64,000 nucleotides of DNA from contig OZ020270.1 in assembly GCA_963971225.1 (NCBI GenBank), positions 23,571,689 through 23,635,688 of the forward strand, in the 5' to 3' direction. Below the pieces are notes generated by a model that did not search any database, was not told the DNA's origin, and worked only from the letters and a program-made list of their open reading frames with translations. Position numbers and translations under genes: made by a program. Shown piece by piece: positions 53,421 to 64,000 of this stretch. Positions within the stretch are counted from its first letter, which is position 1, and each line of letters begins with the position of its first letter. The stretch is from Melieria omissa. Its lineage: Eukaryota > Arthropoda > Insecta > Diptera > Ulidiidae.

Positions 53421-54346
53421 ATTTGGGGAAAACTGTTATACTTGTCCGATACATAAATGCTTGGACCTAAGAAATCCGAAAACCTTAACTAAATTGGTCA
53501 AATAGTTTTGCTTGTAGAGCCCGTCAAAGTTGAGCAATTTTTAGAGTGTGAAATAATATCAGAAATTTGCACTTTTTCAGCAAAGCTGAAGTTTTAAAAT
53601 ACGGAAAGGAGCAAATTAATTGAAACTTTTTGCACCAGCATCGTAAAAGAAGGCATTTGTAGTAAATAATTAAATATAGAAAAAAAATTGGTTGTTGTTG
53701 TTGGCTTTTCATAGGCACTCACTTGAAGCACTGTTTTTATCACTCTTTTTGAACTTTCGATAGACTTTCAAAAAAAAGGCCATACTTGCCACGGTTCCGT
53801 CTTTGGGAAAATTGTTCACTAGTCTTATGTGAGTACTGCCCTGAAGAGATCGGGTGCCCGATTTTGCCCGACTGGATTTTACAGCGATTTTTCTGTGGCC
53901 ACCTCGAGCAATTTTGAGCTTTCGGGTGCGTGCGTTCGAACAAGTTCGTCAAGATTTTGATAGTTTATGAATTACACGCGATTATAGTCGTTACCAGGGC
54001 ATGCATATTTGGATTTTGGCTTCATTTAAGAAGTGATACAAGCTGGCAACTCCATAGTAAGTAGACTTTTTTTTTGGCGTATATTGCTGTAAGCTCGAAG
54101 TAAAGAGTACTTTTGCTGGATGCGCAGTTCGCACGTACGAAAAACAAGTTGGCTTTCATTTCCGGCAATCAGCTATCTTGTATCCTTTGATGTAATGCTT
54201 TTGTTTTTAACAAAATACTAACACTGTGTCTCTCATACAATTTTTTTTTAATTTGAGCAAAACTCAGTCAGTCGCCAGTGGTCTTTGAGTTCAACCGCGA
54301 CAATGAAACAATTAGTTATTGAAAAACAAAAAGCAGACTTATATAT
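53421..54346. other. No recognised gene
   Basis: A 70-codon minus-strand frame (53740-53952) and its alternative frame are Lys/Arg-rich but match nothing I know. No terminal repeats were fixed. Sequence is moderately AT-rich. Confidence 0.35.
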
Positions 54347-54354
54347 ATGTGTAC

Positions 54355-55319
54355 TAGGCATCGCAATCCCGGGATCCCGGGATCCCGGACTTTTTCCAGT
54401 CCCGAAAATCCCGGGATTCAAATCTTTTAATCCCGGGATTTTCGGGATTGCAAAAGATGCTTCAAAGTTCAAATGAAATAAATTTAAAAGCACAAAAACC
54501 CAATTCCTTATCTGAAGGAGGAGGGAGGGGATAGAGGGCGTCTTTTGCAAAAGGCTTATAATTATTTACTAAGCATTCAACCAGCAAGTGTTGAATCTGA
54601 AAGATGTTTTCTCTCAGCAGGGTTTATTTGCAATAAATTTCGCTCTAGATTAGAGGGCAAAACATTTAATGCCTTAGTATTTTTAAGATCTCAGTTTTTA
54701 GTTAATCACAACGCTTAACTTTTTTATCGAAATAATCGAAGTAAAACTAAAAGTACTAACAAATTAACTATTTTATTTTTTTTTATCAAATATGCGTATA
54801 TATGTACTTTATGATACATTTGATGCAAAGCAATAAGTTATGTTTAAGTGTCATTTTTGGATAAAACAAAATGTTATCAAACTGAAGTTAAATGTCAAAT
54901 GAAAAACTTTTAAGTTAAACAAAATGTTGTCAAGGATGACTATGTTTATTTATTTGACTTAAATTTAAACTGACAATTTTGAATGTAATTGACAACTGAT
55001 TGTAAATGACAACTGGATTTTGGTGATGTGCCGCGCACAACCAACCACTTCGACGACTCAACACCGACTGCCTCCCTTTCCGCCTTACAGTGTGATTAAA
55101 TTCAAGATAAAAAATCTTAAAATTACCCCAAATGTGATTAAACTGTGTCCATTTTTATGGTAAATATATTATAAACAAGTATTTATGCAATTTGGTAAAA
55201 TTGTTTTATTTAAAAAATTTGTTATTTGAATCCCGGGATTAAATCCCGGGATCCCGGGATTTGAGTTTTCAATCCCGAAAATCCCGGGATCGCAAAATGG
55301 CAAAAAATTGCGATCCCTA
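54355..55319. mobile_element. hAT element with CCCGGGAT-rich ends, 965 bp
   Basis: It starts TAGGCATCGCAATCCCGGGA and ends TTGCGATCCCTA, inverted ends, with a perfect 8-bp TSD ATGTGTAC (54347-54354 and 55320-55327). Both subterminal regions are packed with CCCGGGAT palindromes (five or more at 54368-54450, five at 55230-55295). A C-terminal dimerisation-domain relic remains inside. It is an internally deleted derivative of an autonomous hAT. Confidence 0.95.
54528..54719 (+). pseudogene. hAT transposase C-terminal dimerisation domain
   Basis: An open stretch reads LLSIQPASVESERCFLSAGF and RSRLEGKTFNALVFLRSQFL before a TAA. The pattern P-x-S-x-x-x-E-R-x-F-S-x-A-G then R-x-x-L and L-x-F-L-R is the hATC signature near the end of Ac/hobo-type transposases, which mediates dimerisation. 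The catalytic core upstream is gone. Confidence 0.85.
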
Positions 55320-55327
55320 ATGTGTAC

Positions 55328-55549
55328 TGTCTAAAATCCACTTATGTGTCTGGGCTGTTCAAAAATCTCACAACGGGTAAAAACCTAAGAACTGCAGGTA
55401 CCTGCTATTACTAGAAGCTTAGTGCCTGCTATTTGAATGTAAGTAAAGTTAGTTTCGAATTTAATTTAAACTAAACATCACTTCAACTCCGCCAATGCAA
55501 CTAAACCGAAGAAGAAGCACAATAATGTTTTTAAAAAATTCGAAGCTGT
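55328..55549. other. No gene seen
   Basis: Short AT-rich flank of the hAT element with no recognisable feature. Confidence 0.3.
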
Positions 55550-56110
55550 TTGAAATATTTACTATTTCGAAGACAAAGGAGTAGTTCGTTCTGGTTACGT
55601 CGAACTGGTTACGTCGAAGGAAGTTTGCCTGCAGCCAAAACATCTACGACTAAAGAGAAGATATCCAGGACTTATCGCACTATCAAGTTAAAATGGATTG
55701 CGGCAAATCGTACCAAATTCAATTTTGTCCAGAGTAATGAGGAGTGGTTAGAAAAAATAATATACTTCGATGCAAGAGATGCATATAGCATAAGCGATGA
55801 CCAACCATCGACATCAAAGGCGGCAAAAGGAAGGCCGAAAAAGTCAACTCAGGACTGTGCGTCATTCACTAAAAATAGGAGGCAACAGGAAAAATAACCC
55901 TCACCCACTTTCCAGAAGATTTGATCATAAAATAAAATAAGGATCAGGAGAAAATGAAAGGTGTTATAGTGAAAGCAGTTTTACCAGCAAGCCCGGGTCG
56001 CGTTAAAAGAATAAAAAACAGTATTCCCACCCCACCCAATAAGCTACCGATCAAATATAGTCCTAATGAAGCTTTAGCATTGTTTTTAAACTTCGGATTG
56101 TCCAAAGAAA
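55550..56110 (+). pseudogene. Fragment of a dispersed insect protein family (GRPKK motif)
   Basis: A 115-codon frame ends SISDDQPSTSKAAKGRPKKS followed by a Ser/Thr/Lys/Arg-rich stretch. A second frame (55954-56157) reads NKLPIKYSPNEALALFLNFG. The motif pair PSTS-x-x-GRP-x-K and K-x-S-P-x-E-A-L-A-L recurs in a large family of uncharacterised repeat-encoded proteins of insects and hydra that I recall without a reliable name. The two frames are joined by a shift around 55895. Function unknown; probably a decayed transposon gene. Confidence 0.4.
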
Positions 56111-56159
56111 AATTGACTTTTTTTTGTACATTTTTCGAATTCTGGTTCTCATTTTGAAA

Positions 56160-56611
56160 GCAAAATTTATGAATTTTTATCTTTAAATTTGACTCTTTCA
56201 GCTTATTTCTTAAATTTCTTATTACTTTTCATCTTTTTTAATGCATTTTCATTAATTTTGCAACTAAAACTTATCATTGTTATTCGCATTATTCTTATTT
56301 ACAGTAAGCCGAACTTTGACAAAGTATTACGTAGCACCCTGTACCTCGATTGAGTTCAGGTTTGAGAGTACAATAGCCTGATGAATTTCTAATGAACAGC
56401 AAAAAAAATTTTCCAATTATCTCTATTCGTTCAGGAGTTATTAATTTTGCAACCTGAAATGACAAATTGAGCCACTGTGCGGCGTTCGTCCGAGGCTTGG
56501 TTTCTTGTTTTTGGAACCATTGGGCCACATCAGTAGGTGGTTGGCCTTACTGATGGGTCCGCGGGATTGTCACACCCGTCATTCCTCGTCGAGAGGAATG
56601 CCCCTGCGGGC
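56160..56611. other. Unassigned end sequence with hairpin next to ATT array
   Basis: AT-rich to about 56480, then GC-rich (56500-56611). ATTCCTC (56581-56587) pairs with GAGGAAT (56593-56599) around a 5-nt loop, and CCCCTGCGGGC directly precedes the ATT array. A structured GC-rich end touching TAA/TTA repeats would fit the 3' or 5' terminus of a TAA-targeting LINE, but no ORF supports that. Confidence 0.35.
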
Positions 56612-58776
<2,165 letters not shown>

Positions 58777-58777
<1 letters not shown>

Positions 58778-58794
58778 GGCGCCCGAGCAGGGAC
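58777..58794 (+). promoter_or_regulatory. Primer binding site, tRNA-Lys type
   Basis: TGGCGCCCGAGCAGGGAC immediately follows the LTR end and is complementary to the 3' end of a lysine tRNA (TGGCGCCC core with CAGGGAC). It marks where minus-strand DNA synthesis starts and fixes the LTR boundary. The T at 58777 is shared with the LTR end. Confidence 0.9.
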
Positions 58795-58799
58795 CTGAC

Positions 58800-59101
58800 T
58801 GCGATTCCTACGGGACCCTCCAGTCGGGTTGAACAAAAGGTTCAATTAAAAGGAACCCTGAATAAATAAAAAGTAAAAATTAAATGATCTTGCGATTCCT
58901 ACAGGACCCTCCAAGATATAACAAGCATACCGGCTGCGACTCCTACGGGACCCTCCAGCCAGGTTAAATGTCCAAACGTTGAAGTAAACTTTAAGATAAA
59001 TTAACTGTCTAACTGACCTTGCGATTCCTACGGGACCCTCCATATGTATAACCCATTGGTATAACCAACGCTAGCTGAGATCCTGCAAATCAGGCCCTCC
59101 A
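58800..59101 (+). repeat. Leader repeats: five GCGATTCCTACGGGACCCTC units
   Basis: Near-identical copies start at 58801, 58892, 58936 (GCGACTCC variant) and 59021, and a degenerate one lies at about 59073-59101. Each ends in CCTCCA. Spacing is 44-91 bp with AT-rich spacers. They lie where gypsy carries its insulator (an array of binding sites in the 5' untranslated leader), but the motif is not the known Su(Hw) site. The GGGACC part resembles the adjacent primer binding site. Confidence 0.85.
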
Positions 59102-59364
59102 GCATATGTACGTGTTCGCGGTCATGGTTAGACGATACGTCATTCCGCTCTGCGGAGAACCTTTGCGACCAGGACACCGTACAGTGGAGTTAGTCGTGCC
59201 ACTAGTAGGTCGCTGACAATTGTTAACGTCGGCTTCCAAACGGGACAACCGCGGCGCTCCCATAGCAACAAAATAAAAAGAAAAAAAAAGAATGTCGCTC
59301 GGATGGACGCCAAAAAGAAGTGTGACACAAACCTTGTTCTTAACTTTAAAGGAATGAACTAAGG

Positions 59365-59600
59365 GAGAAGAGTGACAAATAGTCTAAAAGAATAAAGTGA
59401 CAATTAAACAAAAGGAATGAAATGACATATAAACTAAAGGAGAAGAGTGACAAATAGTCTAAAAGAATAAAGTGACAATTAAATGAAGGAAATAAAGTGC
59501 ATATAAACTAAAAGAGGAAAGTGACAAATAGTCTAAAGGAATAAAAGTAACAAACAAATTGAAGGAAGAAGGTGACAAATAGTCCAAGCAGAAAGGCGAT
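59365..59600 (+). repeat. A-rich degenerate tandem repeats in gypsy leader
   Basis: GTGACAAATAGTCTAAA recurs at 59371, 59447 and 59521, and GTGACAAATAGTC again at 59572 (period 74-76, then 51 bp), with AAAGTGACAATTAAA between them. No ORF. The long purine-rich leader runs to the gag start at 59836. Confidence 0.8.
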
Positions 59601-59835
59601 ATACGTCGTAAAGTGCGCTAAAATCAAGGAAAAAACAGACCAAGGCATTGTGATCGGCTTCCAAAAAACATGAAAGGGCTGTAAGTAATCACACAAAATT
59701 TATGAAAGAAAAAACACCATAACATAAAAAAAATACAGAAGGAATTAAGGAAGAAAAATATACAAATATTAAAACACAAAAAGTTTATTTCATTTTTTAC
59801 TCTCTAAAACCCTGTGAACCCCTAACTCAGCAAGC

Positions 59836-61125
59836 ATGGAAGATATTCAGAAGGCACTAACCGAACTCACTGGTGGGTTAAACGCAGTACTCGAAACACA
59901 AAAGCGCTTCGAAAAGAGGTTAGGAGCTTTAACCAGCTTGGAGACGCGTCTCGTCTCCTTGGAGGGAAATAAAATAAATGAAAGCACCAATCAGGTTTTA
60001 GAGTGAATAGAAGATAGAATTGGGGTCCTGAACGCTCTTGAGTCGCGCATTGCCGCATTAGAAGTGAGACAACTACCGACTTCCGACCTACCACCCGAAA
60101 TCCCTATCCTTCCTCCTCTCCGTGGACCTCGGAACGAGGACGACCTTAAACTTATAAGTCGATTGCCCGATGCTGTAAAGGAGTTACAGCCTTTCGACGG
60201 TAACCCGGTGCAGTACGTATCATGGGTTCACAGCGTCGAAAGTATCCTCCGCGACTATGAGTTAGTGCGGGATAAGCCAATTTTCCGGGCCATATTGCAG
60301 AGTATAAGACAGAAGATTCGCGGAGAGGCCGACACCGCTCTGGTGTCAAATAACATTTTCGACGAGGATTGGGGAACTATAAAGGAATGTTTATCTCTCC
60401 ACTACGCGGATAAGAGGGATATACGGACGCTGGAGCACCAGCTTAATCAGCTTTCCCAGAAGAATTCGAAACTGGACGAATTCTATGCGTCCGTGAACCA
60501 CCAGTTTTCTTCAATAGTGAACAAAATCAAGACTGAGTCTTACAGTCAGGAAACTGTTTCCGTACTAATAGAAACTTACAGGAATAGGGCTCTTGACGTA
60601 TTCATAAGAGGAGTAAATGGGGAAGCGTCGAAGATGCTCTTCATTCGCAAGCCAAAATCTTTGCCCGAAGCGTACACGGCCTGCCTCGAGTTTCAAAATT
60701 TGAATTTCCGCAATACGGTGTTGCATCGACCACAGCCCACCAATATGATAACGGTACCTAGAAACGACATGTCACCCAGACCTCCCCTCCCACCAAGGAT
60801 TCCTCATAGACCCTTTCCCAGAAACCCTTTTCACTATAACCGCCACTGGTCAAACGACCAGATCTCAACTAGCCGTAACCAATTCCCTACGGGAGGGAAC
60901 CCTCCACCAAAACCCGGACCAAAGCCCGCCGAGAAAATGGATGTGGACAGGTCGATACAAACCCGGCAAGTAAACTACATGAATCGCCCCAGAGAAGACT
61001 GGCAGCCGAACAAAAGTCAGCGTATTTTTCATCTGACAGATGGCGGTGAGGAGGCCAAAGACCAGGAGGATGAGCATGAGGAGGTAAATTTTACGACAAA
61101 TGCCTCAGTAGCGTACCTTACCTAG
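59836..61125 (+). pseudogene. gypsy gag with one in-frame stop
   Basis: The ATG at 59836 opens a frame of about 430 codons, close to the size of gypsy Gag. A TGA at 60004-60006 (codon 57) interrupts it; the rest (60064-61125) is open. It has a Leu-rich coiled-coil-prone N-terminus (LTGGLNAVLETQKRFEKRLG), a central capsid-like region (QPFDGNPVQYVSWVHSVESI, typical gypsy/Ty3 Gag) and a basic, Pro-rich C-terminus (PRPPLPPRIPHRPFPRNPFH) without CCHC knuckles. Gag forms the particle. This copy would need stop readthrough or is dead. Confidence 0.88.
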
Positions 61126-61130
61126 AGTAC

Positions 61131-62951
61131 GTGACTGCTGAGGGTAATGTCTTAAAGTTCCTCATAGACACCGGGGCAAACAAGAATTTTGTCAGTCCGT
61201 CAGCCAGTAGACACAACCGACCGGTAATTAAACCCTTTAATGTTCAGTCGGCCGCTGGCAACATCAAAATCCGAGAAAAGGTCTGTGGAAAATGCTTCCA
61301 AAATTTTGGCATACACTCCACTCTAACGTTCTACGTTCTCCCTGGTTTGAAGACCTTCGATGGTATAATCGGTGACGATTCCTTAAGGGAATTGGAAGCC
61401 ATCATCGATCGTAAGGCGAATGTCCTCATTCTAAAACCAAACATAAAGATTCCCCTGAAGGCCCAGCTCTCAGAAAATGTAAACATAACAATCGGCGAGG
61501 AGGTCTCGGACTTAACGAAGACCAAACTAGCTGAAATAGTGCGTGCCCACAAATCTCTGTTTGGCCCGATTTGTAGTAGTGAACTCGCTAAAACCTCAGT
61601 CAGAGCTGAGATAAGAACCACTAAAAGCGAGCCCATCTATACTAAAAGCTATCCCTACCCCAGTTGCATGCGCGGCGAAGTAGAAAGACAAATTAACGAG
61701 CTGTTGTACGACGGAATTATACGACCTTCCAAAAGTCCCTACAATTCACCACTCTGGATAGTGCCGAAGAAACCCAAGCCGAATGGCGAGAAGCAGTATC
61801 GCGTCGTCATTGACTACAAGAGGCTCAATGAAGTTACAATCGCCGATACCTACCCAATCCCTGATATCAACAGCACTCTGGCCAGCCTTGGTAATGCTCG
61901 ATTCTTCACTACTTTGGACCTAACTTCGGGATTCCATCAGATACCAATGAAGGCGTTCGACGTCCAAAAGACTGCGTTTTCGAATATGAATGGCAAGTTT
62001 GAATACCTCAGGCTCCCATTCGGGTTGAAAAACGCGCCGGCGATATTTCAACGGATGATAGACGATGTACTAAAGGAGTACATCGGGAAAATCTGCTACG
62101 TATACATTGACGACATAATTGTATACGGGAGCAGCGAAGACGAACACATTCGAAATATCGAGACAGTCCTTAACCGTCTTTCTGATGCCAATCTGAAAGT
62201 AAATCTTGAAAAAACGCAATTTATGAAGTCTGAAGTGGAATTCCTGAGGTATATCATGGGGGCTAGTGGAATCAAGGCCGACCCGAAAAAGGTTGAAGCG
62301 ATCAAAAACATTTTACCACCAACCAACTTGAAAGACTTGAAAAGCTTCCTGGGAATGACTTCCTATTATAGGAAATTCATTCGCGATTACGCGATGGTAG
62401 CAAAACCACTAACGAATCTCACCCGAGGTGAACTTGCAAGAGTTAAAGCCAACGCCTCGAAAAAGGTGCCAATAAAGCTCGACGAGACTGCCCTACAGGC
62501 ATTTACAAATCTAAAAGAACTACTGACGTCCTCCGAAGTGCTGGCTTTCCCCGACTTTAACAAACCCTTTAGCCTAACCACAGACGCTTCAAACGTGGCA
62601 ATAGGCGCAGTCTTGTCTCAGGAGCAGGATAGCCAGGACAAACCAATAGCCTACATCTCAAGGTCTCTAAACACGACTGAAGAGGCGTACGCGGCTAACG
62701 AGAAAGAAATGTTAGCCATAGTGTGGGCACTAGACAGCCTTCGTTCTTATCTTTATGGAGCGAAAAAAATCAACATCTTCACAGATCATCAGCCGCTAAC
62801 GTTTGCATTAGGAAATAGAAATTATAACGCGAAATTAAAACGATGGAAATCAAGAATCGAGGAGTACAATCACCAATTGATTTATAAGCCAGGTAAATCA
62901 AATTTGGTGGCAAAACCCAAATTAACCATTTATCCTGCTCACCACGCATGA
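61131..62951 (+). pseudogene. gypsy pol: protease, reverse transcriptase, RNase H
   Basis: The frame lies -1 to gag, as expected for gypsy programmed frameshifting. The protease active site is LIDTGANKNF (near residue 13). RT follows with YPYPSCMRGEVERQI, VIDYKRLNEVT, TTLDLTSGFHQIPM (motif A Asp), LPFGLKNAPAIFQ and CYVYIDDIIVYG (YIDD, near 325). RNase H has TTDASNVAIGAVLSQ and a Glu in NEKEMLAIVWAL. The frame is lost just after the IYKPGKSNLVA motif, where D-A-L-S-R normally follows, and stops at 62951. RT and RNase H residues appear intact. Confidence 0.9.
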
Positions 62952-63392
62952 AGAGAGCTCCAAGCGAATCAGACACTTTAACGGCAAGTGAGGGACGAAC
63001 TCCAAGCGAATCAGACACCCTAACGGCAAGTGAAGGACGAACGACGGAGACAACCATAACTGCCGACGAACGCGGCTCGACTACGATCACTGCAGACGAG
63101 AACAACTCTTGCAACGAGACGATCCATAGCGCAGAACAAGACAACACCGATTTAATACCACATGTAGAAGTTCCCCTCAATGTCTTTCGGAACCAAATAA
63201 TAATTAGAATAGGAAAGGAATTGCTTTCTCACCTTCAGCCCCACCCAGGATTCCAACGCTATTTTGTGACAATCCCCATTGTAACCGAGGAAATTCTTGT
63301 ACAAATTCTCAAAGAAAGACTCCGCCCCAAAATAGTCAACGGAGTTAAAATTCCGGAAGAATATTTAGGTTTATTGCAAAGAGCTTATTTAA
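62948..63392 (+). pseudogene. gypsy pol linker between RNase H and integrase
   Basis: After the disruption the frame 62948-63472 continues pol. It includes an in-frame 42-bp tandem duplication (two copies of SESDTLTASEGRT at about 62960-63043), an acidic Thr-rich stretch, and PLNVFRNQIIIRIGKELL, a linker recognisable in gypsy pol. It is cut at 63393 by the TTAA MITE, after which the listed frame runs only into MITE sequence. Confidence 0.75.
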
Positions 63393-63626
63393 CCCTTTCG
63401 GGACGGAGTTTAATTTTGGAATCTAAAATACTCGGAATGGAAATATTCTCATGCTACGAATGTTGGGGTTAGAAAATTATATTGGATGCTCCCAAATTCT
63501 AAAATCATCCTTTTATGCGGAAACACCGAAATCGAAAAAATATTTTGCGTGGGTGGTAAGATTTGAATGATTGTTTTATGGGGCATTAAAAACTTTCTGG
63601 GACGTATTATTCCACCCCCGAAAGGG
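63393..63626. mobile_element. 234-bp piggyBac-like TTAA MITE in gypsy pol
   Basis: The ends CCCTTTCGGG and CCCGAAAGGG are perfect inverted repeats, and TTAA flanks both sides (63389-63392, 63627-63630). CCC termini and TTAA are piggyBac features. It shares CCCTTTC with the 82-bp MITE at 17685. Codon phase continues across the site when the MITE and one TTAA are ignored, which shows it is a secondary insertion in an otherwise open pol segment. Confidence 0.92.
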
Positions 63627-64000
63627 TTAAAGCACTTCAGCTACTACAAGATAAGGGTCACTCAGAGGTTAGTCGAAGACGTAACGGTCGATGAACGGAA
63701 AGGCACAATAATAGAAACAGAGCACAAAAGAGCACACAGCAATGCAAAAGAAAAGAACTTCCCTCGTATGAGTAGTCTAATCAGGAAATACACCGCTAAT
63801 TGCGAAATATGTAACGTTAACAAATATGACAGACACCCCCCTATGCCCTCTCTGCAACCCACGCCCATCCCAAACTACCCATGCGAAATTCTTCACATAG
63901 ACATTGTGGAAATCCAGAACGAGAAATTTATCAGCTGTCTGGATAAATTCTCTAAATTTGGAAAGCTTTTCCGTGTCAGAAATAGATCCGCGTTACATCT
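63627..64000 (+). pseudogene. gypsy integrase, N-terminal part (continues beyond window)
   Basis: The frame contains the H2C2 zinc-binding region (EHKRAHSNAKEKNF with its two His, and CEICNVNKYDRHPP with its two Cys). Then LHIDIVEIQNEKFISCLDKF begins the catalytic core with its first Asp. It is open to the last base. The remaining Asp and Glu lie outside the window. It is separated from the upstream part of pol by the MITE. Confidence 0.85.

Noticed and set aside
50546..53505. Plus-strand ORFs opposite the R4-like gene
   Set aside because: They are antisense shadows of the 907-codon RT frame; Phe/Val/Leu-rich composition reflects the complement of Lys/Asn-rich coding sequence.
55900..56160. 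Second frame of the GRPKK-type fragment as a separate gene
   Set aside because: Better explained as the same decayed gene after a frameshift.

Overview
This 64 kb window is AT-rich eukaryotic DNA built almost entirely of transposable elements. No complete host protein-coding gene is visible. The mix of families (P-like, mariner, Tc1, hAT, PIF/Harbinger, gypsy, BEL/Pao, R1-, R4-, jockey- and CR1-type LINEs) and the abundant CCACGCCC-rich dispersed repeats point to a higher dipteran fly. A tephritid fruit fly is my best guess, but that is inference. The region looks like pericentromeric or other gene-poor repeat-dense DNA in which elements have inserted into one another; many junctions can be read to the base from target-site duplications (TSDs).

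Layout. 1-2.5 kb: possible LTR-element end, a 53-bp tandem repeat, dispersed-repeat fragments and a decayed P-like transposase. 2.5-5.9 kb: a frameshifted LINE (LINE-A), preceded by a strong hairpin. 6.0-7.5 kb: a hAT-type element (8-bp TSD) containing a pogo-type and a Harbinger-type MITE. 7.7-8.8 kb: a 257-bp-period CCACGCCC array. 8.8-15.2 kb: exon-like open segments, a TTAA MITE, a second Harbinger MITE, a LINE-A tail split by a tRNA-derived SINE, and Tc1 remains. 15.2-19.5 kb: a dispersed repeat split by a hAT MITE and by a 1.6 kb element carrying a decayed DUF7869-like gene. 19.5-21.6 kb: second hAT/pogo nest and the first copy of a Harbinger MITE with a tRNA-like core. 21.8-25.1 kb: decayed CR1-group LINE. 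25.1-27.7 kb: R1-clade LINE (minus strand) with a 16-bp TSD. 27.7-32.6 kb: CCACGCCC arrays, a mini-mariner that keeps only its DNA-binding domain, and a third copy of the dispersed repeat.

32.6-36.7 kb: CR1-group LINE (minus strand) with an uninterrupted 978-codon ORF2. 37.6-39.4 kb: two more tRNA-core Harbinger MITEs around a 5'-truncated SINE. 39.4-41.2 kb: BEL/Pao integrase remnant. 41.2-43.1 kb: P-like transposase remnant with a nested MITE. 43.4-44.4 kb: mariner. 44.4-49.8 kb: jockey LINE between ATT microsatellites and interrupted by two TTAA MITEs. 49.8-53.4 kb: R4/Dong-like LINE (minus strand) with restriction-like endonuclease. 54.3-55.3 kb: hAT element with exact 8-bp TSD. 56.6-58.4 kb: a 1.8 kb uninterrupted ATT microsatellite. 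58.4-64 kb: 5' part of a gypsy element (LTR, tRNA-Lys-type primer site, repeat-rich leader, gag, pol), its pol cut by a 234-bp TTAA MITE and running off the window.

The genes form no pathway; the sequence is a stratigraphy of insertions. The points most worth follow-up are the DUF7869-carrying TIR element, the tRNA-core Harbinger MITE, the HTH-only mini-mariner, the family of ~0.7 kb TTAA MITEs, the gypsy leader repeats, and the repeated contact between ATT microsatellites and retroelement ends. All family names come from motifs read by eye; no database search was possible.
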